In this document: one piece after another, positions 42,125 to 49,850 of the stretch | Layout: every line of letters starts with the position of its first letter | Numbering within the stretch: position 1 is the stretch's first letter | From: Clostridiaceae bacterium | GTDB lineage: Bacteria; Bacillota; Clostridia; Peptostreptococcales; T1SED10-28 | Assembly (NCBI GenBank): GCA_003554105.1 | Contig: PWFQ01000057.1 | Coordinates: forward strand, 1-50,317 | Length of the DNA stretch: 50,317 bases | Direction: 5' to 3' | Translations under genes and position numbers: made by a program | Notes under the pieces: generated by a model | The model's database searches: none | The model's input: the letters and a program-made list of their open reading frames with translations, nothing else | What the model was told of the DNA's origin: nothing

Positions 42125-44588
42125 CCGCTTCCCCTCCTTCTTCCCATTCTTCGATTTCAACAGTAAAACTCAAGGTTTTTACCACCCGATGGTCCAGTCG
42201 GATCGTGACTTTCCCATTTCCCGGTTTCCCTAAGGATTTGATATAGGTCCCTGTCATTCCTCCCCGTAAGGTAAGGATTTTCGGACCAATAACTTCAATT
42301 GGTCCTTCGGTTTCCACAATTAAAGGCTCACTCAGGTAGGAGAGCAGATTCCCATTTTCACAAAGTGCTTTAATCCTTAGTGTTGCTACATCATAGGTTC
42401 CTTCCTCCCGGAGAATGTGCCGGTCTGCATTCAGGGAAAGATCCACCTGCTTCATGGTCTTTTTCACGACACTTCTCATGAAATTTCCATTTTTCATAGC
42501 TTCAAAATGGTAAGTGGTGGCCTCCTGGCCCCAGTCGCCGATGAAACGGGTATAATATCTGCCGACTTCTTCCACAGACATTTTATGAAATACCATCATC
42601 TTCAGAGCTAAAAATTTCATTGACAGCGGAAGGTTCGCCGGTCCGTACTTTGTAACTGCCAGGAGGATTTCCTTCAGATCCCGGATTTTTCCCGGAGACA
42701 AATCCGTCTCCTCCTCCAGACGATTCCCCAGTACATCATCAATGACAATTGGAGCGTTGGGCAGATCGGGATAAGCGGTATTTTCTCTCGTAAAACTTTG
42801 AATAAACTGATCGTTTTTATAGAGACGTACCTCATCACCATTGGTGAATGCATAGAGATCTCCCCGAAAGCTTCCCGGATATTCTCCCACATCCATGTTG
42901 GAGCTGATGGCAAGAATCGGATCCTTCTCCTGCTGAGAGGCATAAACCTCCGCCGCCAGCTTTTTGTTTCGAAAGAAATCCATCACGCCATGATAGCAGA
43001 TCCGGTCACCGCTTCCAAAATCCTTGTGGGTGTTATAGTCAAACATGGCCCATCCGAAGCCTCCGAGCACATCCTTCTCTTTGTAGATGTCATTCAAAAC
43101 CCGGGCATGCCTGAGGGCATGATTCAAACGATGTGACTCATCATCGAAGGCTTTGGTGGGGTACATATGTCCGTTGTATTCAGTAATAAAGTAGGGTGCA
43201 TTTTTCTCCGGGGTGACTTTCCCCTTTTTTTCAATCCCGGGATTTTTCCCGGAGTGGGAAAAATCGTTATAGGTATAGACATCCTCCAGCATTTCACTGT
43301 TTTTGATATAGCGCACCCCTCCCGTTGCTCGGGCAGGATCCAGCTCCCTGGCTATACGGTTGGTCTCACTGTAGAACTCATGATCGTCAGGAGATTCATT
43401 GATCCGCACTCCCCAGATAAAAATACTGGGATGGTTACGATACTGGACCACCATCTCTTTTACCTGCTCATAGGCAGCTTTTTTCCACTGTTCATCACCG
43501 ATATGCTGCCATCCGGGTATTTCCGTAAATACCAGAAGTCCGATTTCATCACAGCGACGGATAAAATGCTTTGATTGAGGATAATGGGAGGTCCTTACAG
43601 CATTGACTCCCAGCTCATATTTCAGGATGTCCGCATCGAGGATCTGGGGAGATTTGGGCATTGCATAGCCTACATAGGGATAGGATTGATGACGGTTCAG
43701 CCCTCGAAGCTTCACTTTCTCACCGTTTAAATAAAAACCCTCTTTTTGAAAGCTGATTTCCCGAAAGCCGAATGTCGTCCCGTGAATCTCCTTACCTCCC
43801 TCAAGACGAACTTCGAAGGTATAGAGAGCAGGATCATCAATCTCCCATAGCTCCACATCCTTCAGGTTGAAGGTATGTGTGCTGATTTCCTCCCTGATGC
43901 TTCCCATTCCAAGCTCCCGCCGTTTCTCTCTCCTCAGATCATAGAGGGAAAAAGTTGCTTTGATCGGCTCCGGGATTCCAGCTTCATGGGTTCCGGCTTT
44001 ATGACTTCCAGCTTTCCCGATTTCTCCGTCATCAAACCCGCTGAGAGAAACCTGGGCAACCACAGTCTTTTCATCCTGAAGGACATTTTCTGTTCTCACA
44101 AACACATCCTTCACATGAATCTTCGGCAGAACCTCCAGATACGCCTCCCTGTATAGTCCTCCGTAGGTGAGAAAGTCGATCACATAACCGAAGGGTGGAA
44201 AATTAAGGGTCTCTCTGCTGTCCAGCTTCACTCCAAGGATATTCTCCTTTCCAAACACAATGTGGGGAGAAAGATCTATGGAAAAAGCCGTGTAGCCTCC
44301 CCTGTGGATCCCAAGAAGCTGACCGTTCAAATAGACCTCCGCCTTGTGAGCGGCACCTTCAAAGGTGAGATTCAATGCTTTCCCCTTCCATGAAAAATCG
44401 GGGCGAAGGACCTTGCGATATCCCATCACCTTTTGATAAATCGATTCGTCAAAACAATTAAATGGAGTTTCCACAGCTGTATGAGGAAGGCGGACCTCCT
44501 TCAGTGTCTCTTCGTCAAACTCCGGCTTTAATAAATTTTCATGAAATTTTTCGGTAAATCTCCAACCGTCGTTCATTGGTATTTTCAT
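42108..44588 (-). CDS. GH2 beta-galactosidase-type glycosidase, cytosolic
   Basis: An 826-residue glycoside hydrolase family 2 enzyme. N-terminal sugar-binding domain, two Ig-like domains and a TIM barrel. Acid/base Glu lies in IWGVRINESPDD (about 398) and the nucleophile in FITEYNGHM (about 470). No signal peptide. In an operon with galK/T/E it should be a beta-galactosidase, although sequence alone cannot exclude beta-glucuronidase or another GH2 activity. A short tandem repeat (AG-H patterned, three units) interrupts the second domain. Start ATG 44588 overlaps the galT stop by 4 nt (ATGA), with AAAGGGA ahead. Confidence 0.94.
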   Translation of the reverse strand: MKIPMNDGWRFTEKFHENLLKPEFDEETLKEVRLPHTAVETPFNCFDESIYQKVMGYRKVLRPDFSWKGKALNLTFEGAAHKAEVYLNGQLLGIHRGGYTAFSIDLSPHIVFGKENILGVKLDSRETLNFPPFGYVIDFLTYGGLYREAYLEVLPKIHVKDVFVRTENVLQDEKTVVAQVSLSGFDDGEIGKAGSHKAGTHEAGIPEPIKATFSLYDLRREKRRELGMGSIREEISTHTFNLKDVELWEIDDPALYTFEVRLEGGKEIHGTTFGFREISFQKEGFYLNGEKVKLRGLNRHQSYPYVGYAMPKSPQILDADILKYELGVNAVRTSHYPQSKHFIRRCDEIGLLVFTEIPGWQHIGDEQWKKAAYEQVKEMVVQYRNHPSIFIWGVRINESPDDHEFYSETNRIARELDPARATGGVRYIKNSEMLEDVYTYNDFSHSGKNPGIEKKGKVTPEKNAPYFITEYNGHMYPTKAFDDESHRLNHALRHARVLNDIYKEKDVLGGFGWAMFDYNTHKDFGSGDRICYHGVMDFFRNKKLAAEVYASQQEKDPILAISSNMDVGEYPGSFRGDLYAFTNGDEVRLYKNDQFIQSFTRENTAYPDLPNAPIVIDDVLGNRLEEETDLSPGKIRDLKEILLAVTKYGPANLPLSMKFLALKMMVFHKMSVEEVGRYYTRFIGDWGQEATTYHFEAMKNGNFMRSVVKKTMKQVDLSLNADRHILREEGTYDVATLRIKALCENGNLLSYLSEPLIVETEGPIEVIGPKILTLRGGMTGTYIKSLGKPGNGKVTIRLDHRVVKTLSFTVEIEEWEEGGEADDFLP
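43968..44012 (-). repeat. In-frame tandem repeat, three 15-bp units, in the GH2 gene
   Basis: Encodes AGSHK, AGTHE, AGIPE in a row (about residues 193-207 of the enzyme) within a linker or loop of an Ig-like domain. The units differ by a few bases; the first two are most alike. It looks like replication slippage in a tolerant loop. Confidence 0.7.
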
Positions 44589-46135
44589 CGGGAATCCCTT
44601 TCCTTCCATCCAAGCATCGTCATAAACCGTTGAAATCCTTCCTGTCCATGGGGAGTCTTCTTGAAAACCCCTGCATGCTCAAGACCATGAATAAAGCGTT
44701 TTCCAATAGCATTCTCCACAGCTCTGAAAAGGAGAGTCCGGTCGGGGTATTCTTCCCTCAGTACTTCATCCAGCTCTATTTGAAGCTCTTGAATCATCTC
44801 CTGGTGCTTTTCAATTTCATCGATCTCCTCCAGTGAAAGATCTTCTCCCTCAAAGAGCCTGACGATCAATTCCATCTCCGACTTCAATCGCGGCGGCAGG
44901 ATTGCAAGACCCATCACCTCGATCAGGCCGATATTTTCCTTTTTCACACCGTGAATTTCACTGTGGGGATGAAAGATTCCCTCGGGGTGTTCCTCTGATG
45001 TTCGGTTATTTCGAAGAACCACATCAAGCTCGTAGAGTCTGTCCTTTTTCCGAGCGATGGGTGTGACTGTATTGTGGGGAGTGGAGCCTGAATGTGAGAG
45101 AATGTCTCTTTCCTCATCCTCAAAGGTTTTCCAGGCTTCCAGGATTTCATTTCCACAGTTCACCAGGGTCTCCTGATTTTCGCTCCGAAGGCGAATCGCT
45201 GATAAGGGCCAGTTAATCCAATATGCCCGTACATGAGGATGGTCAAGATTCACAAATTCCCTGGTTTCCCAGGTTTTCTCCATCGGAAAAACGTATCGTC
45301 CACCCTGGTAATGATCATGGGAAAGAATGCTTCCTCCAACAATGGGTAAATCTGCGTTGGAGCCGATAAAGTAATGGGGAAAACGCTCCAGAAACTGCAG
45401 CATCCGTCGGAACGTCTTTTCAGTGATGATCATAGGCCGATGCTCTTCGGATAAAATCACACTGTGTTCCTTATAGTAAAGATAGGGGGAGTATTGAAAA
45501 AACCATCGTTCACCCTCTAAAGGAAGAGGAATCAGTCTTAGATTCTGTCTTGCAGGATGATTGATCCTCCCGGCATATCCCTCGTTTTCTCTGCAAATAC
45601 CACATTTAGGATACCTTGAGGCAGGATAGTTTTTCTCCTTTTCAATCATCTTCGGATCCTTCTCGGGCTTGGAGAGATTAATGGTAATTTCAATTTCTCC
45701 ATAGTCTGAGGGTGTTGTCCAGTGAAGATTTTTATCCGTTCTGTCCTTTCGAATGTAATTTGCATCGGTGGAAAACCGGTAATATTCATCCGTTGCTTTT
45801 ACCGGGCTGATCTCTTCATTTTCCTTAAAGGTGTTGATCACTTCCGAGGGCTTCGGCAATAATACCCCCATCAATTTTGCATCTAATAGATCCCTTTGTG
45901 TGGGGGTATCTTCTTCCATAAGCCCCTTTTCCCCTGCCCAGTCCAGAATCGAATTAAGGATTGACTGAAGGTTCTTCTCTTCATCAGGAATGGCTTCTCT
46001 TCTTAAATCCATGTCAATACTGTCAATCTTCAGGATCTCTATAATCCGGTTGATAACAAAAACGAAATCCTCCTCGGGATAAAACCGTTTATGTCTGCCG
46101 TATTCTGCTAACGCAAGTACACTTTTTTCGATCAT
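44585..46135 (-). CDS. galT: UTP-hexose-1-phosphate uridylyltransferase GalT (Firmicutes type)
   Basis: A 516-residue GalT of the long Firmicutes class. It transfers UMP from UDP-glucose to galactose-1-phosphate. The active-site loop GSILSHDHYQGG contains the HxHxQ-type motif (HDHYQ, 273-277), with IGSNADLPIVGG before it; CGICREN may bind metal. It overlaps galK upstream and the GH2 gene downstream by 4 nt each. ATG 46135 is the ATGA overlap with the galK stop. Confidence 0.96.
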   Translation of the reverse strand: MIEKSVLALAEYGRHKRFYPEEDFVFVINRIIEILKIDSIDMDLRREAIPDEEKNLQSILNSILDWAGEKGLMEEDTPTQRDLLDAKLMGVLLPKPSEVINTFKENEEISPVKATDEYYRFSTDANYIRKDRTDKNLHWTTPSDYGEIEITINLSKPEKDPKMIEKEKNYPASRYPKCGICRENEGYAGRINHPARQNLRLIPLPLEGERWFFQYSPYLYYKEHSVILSEEHRPMIITEKTFRRMLQFLERFPHYFIGSNADLPIVGGSILSHDHYQGGRYVFPMEKTWETREFVNLDHPHVRAYWINWPLSAIRLRSENQETLVNCGNEILEAWKTFEDEERDILSHSGSTPHNTVTPIARKKDRLYELDVVLRNNRTSEEHPEGIFHPHSEIHGVKKENIGLIEVMGLAILPPRLKSEMELIVRLFEGEDLSLEEIDEIEKHQEMIQELQIELDEVLREEYPDRTLLFRAVENAIGKRFIHGLEHAGVFKKTPHGQEGFQRFMTMLGWKERDSR

Positions 46136-47310
46136 CGCTTCTCCACCTCACTTTCGATACTCTTACATTTCGCACCGTCACTGCTGTTTACAAGATAGAT
46201 CTCAGGAGTGAGTCCATAGATCTTTTCGTAGTTCTTTCTGATTCCTTCCTTGAAGTTCTCCACACCGGTTCTCGGTACAATGGCAACAATGCATCCTCCG
46301 AAACCTGCTCCGGTCATTCTGGCTCCCAGGGCACCGAGATTTACAGAGTCCTGCACCAGGGTATCCAGCTGAGGTATAGAGACCTGAAAATCCTCCTTGA
46401 GGGACTGGTGACTCTCCAGCATTAATTCCCCAAAGCCCTGAAAATCTACTGCCCTCAGTTTTTCAGCCCCTTCCGTCGTTCGATGATTTTCAGTGATAAT
46501 ATGCTTAATCCGACCATAGATGCCGGCATCATTGATGGTTTTTTCCACGAAAGGAAGATCCTCCGGTGTAAGGTCCCTGAGCTGGTGAATCCCCTGGTCC
46601 TTTAGTACTTTTTCTCCGGCTTTTGCCTCCTCGATGCAGCGGTTGTAACCGGAATCCGTTAAACTGCGGCGAACCATGGAATTGATAATCAGAATCCGGT
46701 ACTCCTCCAGGGGCAGGGGAATCTGTTGAAAGGTTAAATCTCCGGTATTCAGTAAAAGTCCCCGGTTTTTCTCCCCCATTCCGATAATAAACTGATCCAT
46801 AATTCCGCAGTTGACTCCCACATAGGAGTTTTCCGCCTCCCTGCAGCAGGAAAGAAGCTTTATCCTTTCAATATGAAATCCATATGCTTTATCGAGAAGA
46901 ACCGCCGCAGCCAATTCAATGGATGCGGAGGAAGAGAGTCCCGCTCCTCTTGGAAGATTCCCGTAAAAAAGAATATCCATTCCCTTATCCATTTCATAGC
47001 CGTGATTCATGAGAATGCTGACAACTCCCTTGGGATAATTTGCCCACTCATGATTTTTTCGATACTCCCAGTCTCCATCAATTTCAACAATCCCCTGCTC
47101 CGGTTCATTAATGGAGAAAAAACGGAATATCCGATCCGGGCGTTTTCGTCCCAGGGCATAGGTTCCGATATCAAGGGCTACAGGAAATACGTATCCCCCC
47201 GTGTAATCCGTATGCTCGCCGATGAGATTCACCCTTCCCGGAGCAAAGCTCTGGTATTCGGGAGATTGTTCAAAGATCTCCTGAAATTCGATCAGTAATT
47301 CCTTTCTCAA
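46132..47310 (-). CDS. galK: Galactokinase GalK
   Basis: A 392-residue GHMP kinase that phosphorylates galactose at C1. The galactose-binding motif is GRVNLIGEHTDYTGG near the N-terminus, the ATP loop is LPRGAGLSSSASIELA, and the third GHMP motif is ARMTGAGFGGCIVAI. It overlaps the transporter gene upstream and galT downstream by 4 nt each, so translation is coupled along the operon. Confidence 0.97.
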   Translation of the reverse strand: MRKELLIEFQEIFEQSPEYQSFAPGRVNLIGEHTDYTGGYVFPVALDIGTYALGRKRPDRIFRFFSINEPEQGIVEIDGDWEYRKNHEWANYPKGVVSILMNHGYEMDKGMDILFYGNLPRGAGLSSSASIELAAAVLLDKAYGFHIERIKLLSCCREAENSYVGVNCGIMDQFIIGMGEKNRGLLLNTGDLTFQQIPLPLEEYRILIINSMVRRSLTDSGYNRCIEEAKAGEKVLKDQGIHQLRDLTPEDLPFVEKTINDAGIYGRIKHIITENHRTTEGAEKLRAVDFQGFGELMLESHQSLKEDFQVSIPQLDTLVQDSVNLGALGARMTGAGFGGCIVAIVPRTGVENFKEGIRKNYEKIYGLTPEIYLVNSSDGAKCKSIESEVEKR

Positions 47311-48689
47311 GAACCTCCACCTCCCTTTAGGGCTCCTTCCGCCTCCCAGCGAACCTTCAGATCCTTAGAGATTTCATCCAGCTTCTCCTCGGATAATCGA
47401 TAGAACTTCGTGAAAATCAGGATGGAAATCAAAAGACCGATCATGGGAAGGACCACCATAATAAGACGTAGACCCAGCAAGGTGGATTCTGTTTGCACTG
47501 CCGCATCCACATTGAGACCGATCAGGTCCAGTCCCACTCCTGCAATTAGCACGGAAAAGGCGGAGGCAAGCTTCACCACAAAGGTCTGAAGGGAGAAGAT
47601 GACACTCTCTGTTCGGTGCTGATTCTTCCATTCCCCGTAATCCACAGAATTTGCAAGAAATACAGTGGTGAGAACCGTTGCAATTCCAAAACCGATAAAA
47701 ATAATAACCGCTGCAACACTTAAAAAAGCAATATTGGTAATGTTAAGGGTCCCTAATGTAAAGAGAATTCCGTAACCGAAAATGGTGGTGAAGATTCCTC
47801 CTATAAAGATGGATTTTGAACTGAATTTCTTCCTCAAGGCAGGAATAAAAAGCATAGAGATGATCTGGGCTGCTCCACCGATGGTTCCGAAAATTCCAAA
47901 GAGGGCTGCATTGCCGATATCAAACCGGAAAAAATAGATGGCCAGCTGATTGGTGAGATACAAAGAAGCATTAAAGACCACGATAGCGATCACTACAACC
48001 AGAGCCTGATCATTTCGAATAAGAGCGTAAAACATTTCCTTCACTGACACGTTTTTCTGCCCCGACTTCACCTTCTCCTTTACATTAAAGCTGGTAATGG
48101 TAATCCCGATAATGAAAACCACTGCAATAATGGCGGCAAAGCGGCTGAAGCCCAGCCGTTCATTTCCGTCTCCGAGAATGGGAACCAAAAGCATGGTGAG
48201 GGCCACAGGTATGGCAAACCCCAGACCTGCAGAGCTTCTTGCAATGACTGAAAGGTTTTCTCTGTCCTTTCCATGCTCCGTGATGGAGGGAATCATGGAC
48301 CAATAGGGAATGTCCATAATTGTGTAGGTGATTCCCCATATAATGTAGGCAATGGATGCATAGATGAGCAGTTCATTCCCGGTTAAATGGGTGGGAATGG
48401 AAAACATAAAGTAGAGCACCACGGCGTTGATTAAGGTTCCGATCATCAGCCATGGGCGAAACTTCCCGAAACGGCTTTTCGTTTTGTCGATGATCACTCC
48501 CATAATGGGATCGTTGAAGGCGTCAAAAAGACGGGCTGCCATAAAAAGAACTCCGATAAAGGTGGCTGAGATTCCCAGCACCGCATTGTAATAATACATA
48601 AGAAATCCTGCAACAAGAGAATAGACAAGATCCTTACTGACTGCTCCGATTCCGTAGGAGGTTTTTTCCCGCAAAGTAAGCTTCATCAT
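47307..48689 (-). CDS. GPH-family sugar:cation symporter (MelB-like)
   Basis: A 460-residue transporter with 12 helices of the glycoside-pentoside-hexuronide family. The N-terminus KTSYGIGAVSKDLVYSLVAGFLMYYYN and the DAFNDPIMGVIIDKTKSRFGKFRPWL loop are family signatures (Asp residues for cation and sugar). It probably imports alpha- and beta-galactosides, judging by the two glycosidases downstream. No IIA-like regulatory tail is present, unlike LacS. It overlaps the TetR gene by 4 nt (ATGA). Confidence 0.94.
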   Translation of the reverse strand: MMKLTLREKTSYGIGAVSKDLVYSLVAGFLMYYYNAVLGISATFIGVLFMAARLFDAFNDPIMGVIIDKTKSRFGKFRPWLMIGTLINAVVLYFMFSIPTHLTGNELLIYASIAYIIWGITYTIMDIPYWSMIPSITEHGKDRENLSVIARSSAGLGFAIPVALTMLLVPILGDGNERLGFSRFAAIIAVVFIIGITITSFNVKEKVKSGQKNVSVKEMFYALIRNDQALVVVIAIVVFNASLYLTNQLAIYFFRFDIGNAALFGIFGTIGGAAQIISMLFIPALRKKFSSKSIFIGGIFTTIFGYGILFTLGTLNITNIAFLSVAAVIIFIGFGIATVLTTVFLANSVDYGEWKNQHRTESVIFSLQTFVVKLASAFSVLIAGVGLDLIGLNVDAAVQTESTLLGLRLIMVVLPMIGLLISILIFTKFYRLSEEKLDEISKDLKVRWEAEGALKGGGGS

Positions 48690-49279
48690 TGAACGCCACC
48701 ATCCTTTTCAATTCCCCCCATGACAATCTCCATCATCGCTTCGAGGGCTTCAATATAGTCAAACTCTTCCTGATGGTCTCTTTCAAGAAACCGTTCCATG
48801 GATGCTTCAATCATGGTTTTTATTATAGGGATATGAAACTTTCTTAAAACCCCTTCATCCATTCCCTTTTGGAACAGCTCAATGGTGAGATCCCATTCCC
48901 GTTCGATGTGTTCTTCAATCCTTCGATAAAGCTTGGGGTAGCTTTCCTTAATGGTTGAAAACTTTCGAAAATCCATTGTCTGATACCTCTCGGGAATCAC
49001 GATCACCATTTGGCGGATTTTCTCCACCGTTGTTAATTGAGGATCCGCCACGATCCGGAGTTCTTCAGCTTTTACTTCCCTGAATCCTTCCTTGATCATT
49101 TCTTCAATCAGTTCCCTCTTTCCGGAGAACACGGTATAGATGGTTTTCTTACTGATGTTTAAGGTCTTACTGATGTCCTCCAGGGTGAATTTGGCCCCTT
49201 TTTCATTGAATGCTGACAGAGCAGCATCCAAAATCCTCCCTCTTACATCAGTTTCTCCCTGACTTCGCTTCTTCTCCAT
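48686..49279 (-). CDS. TetR/AcrR-family regulator of the galactoside operon
   Basis: A 197-residue regulator. The TetR helix-turn-helix is GRILDAALSAFNEKGAKFTLEDISKTLNISKKTIYTVFSGKRELIEEMI (about 11-58), followed by a helical ligand domain. It is the first gene of the galactoside operon and overlaps the transporter by 4 nt, so it should control its own operon through the inverted repeat at 49328-49363. TetR control of a Leloir operon is less usual than LacI/GalR or AraC control. ATG 49279 is chosen: AAGGAG lies ahead, and a start at 49336 would be inside the operator. Confidence 0.92.
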   Translation of the reverse strand: MEKKRSQGETDVRGRILDAALSAFNEKGAKFTLEDISKTLNISKKTIYTVFSGKRELIEEMIKEGFREVKAEELRIVADPQLTTVEKIRQMVIVIPERYQTMDFRKFSTIKESYPKLYRRIEEHIEREWDLTIELFQKGMDEGVLRKFHIPIIKTMIEASMERFLERDHQEEFDYIEALEAMMEIVMGGIEKDGGVQ

Positions 49280-49327
49280 GGGCAAGCTCCTTCTCTTTAT
49301 CGTTTTTGAAATACAAGCAATAAAAAC

Positions 49328-49363
49328 GGAAACCATGAAACTGTTTTTAGTTTCCTGGTTTCC
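49328..49363. promoter_or_regulatory. 36-bp inverted repeat, likely operator of the galactoside operon
   Basis: Arms GGAAACCATGAAACT (49328-49342) and AGTTTCCTGGTTTCC (49349-49363) match at 14 of 15 positions around a 6-nt centre. It lies directly downstream of the -10, over the expected start of transcription. Each arm holds two GGAAAC/GAAAC half-motifs, which could fit two TetR dimers. Confidence 0.8.
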
Positions 49364-49392
49364 ATTATAATCGGAATTTTACAAAATCGCAA
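49364..49392 (-). promoter_or_regulatory. Sigma-A promoter of the galactoside operon
   Basis: Minus strand TTGCGA (49387-49392), 17-nt spacer, TATAAT (49364-49369), abutting the inverted repeat at 49328-49363. Confidence 0.8.
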
Positions 49393-49409
49393 GAGAATTG
49401 TCAGAAGTT

Positions 49410-49613
49410 TTAAGCTTCCACTTCTTTATATGCTTTTTTCGCTCCCCGGGCTCCTTTAATTTCCCGTAGACGTTTAATTGTAAAGACCGTTAGAGAGAAA
49501 ATCGCATAGGACATAAAAATAAGCATTGCCATTGCCACCCAGTTTTGCGCTTCATAAAAAGCAATTAATTGGGAAATAATCGCTGCAATCGTACTGGGAT
49601 AGACAAATACCAT
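49410..49613 (-). CDS. Small hypothetical membrane protein
   Basis: A 67-residue protein with one or two hydrophobic helices (about 8-20 and 26-46) and a basic C-terminal tail (KRLREIKGARGAKKAYKE). No family recognised. The ribosome site is weak, and the gene ends just before the galactoside promoter. It could be a real small membrane protein or a remnant. The 237 nt upstream of it (49614-49850) is AT-rich; apart from the hairpin at 49792-49828 I see nothing in it. Confidence 0.5.
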   Translation of the reverse strand: MVFVYPSTIAAIISQLIAFYEAQNWVAMAMLIFMSYAIFSLTVFTIKRLREIKGARGAKKAYKEVEA

Positions 49614-49791
49614 TCAAAGTAATCCGTTCTTGATGAGTATAATCTCATATATAAATTATATTCTTTTGAAATAGCTGTTTATCCAATATATTACGCTGGT
49701 ATAAAGAGTATTACTGATTACTATTCGACATATTTCTAGTGAATTTTCATTGATAGATAAACTTGCATTCGTAATTCCATTAAGAAATAAA

Positions 49792-49828
49792 GAAAGTCCC
49801 GGGTAACTCAACAGGTTTTCCGGGACTT
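49792..49828 (-). terminator. Terminator of the LysM protein gene
   Basis: 9-bp stem AAGTCCCGG / CCGGGACTT with a 17-nt loop; the minus-strand transcript ends in TCTTTATTTC. The core and loop resemble the hairpin at 19502-19538. Confidence 0.75.
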
Positions 49829-49850
49829 CCTCATTTATTCCTTTATAACT

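Noticed and set aside
49280-49336. Longer N-terminus for the gal-operon TetR protein, starting at 49336
   Set aside because: The start would lie inside the inverted repeat at the predicted transcription start; an AAGGAG site supports ATG 49279.
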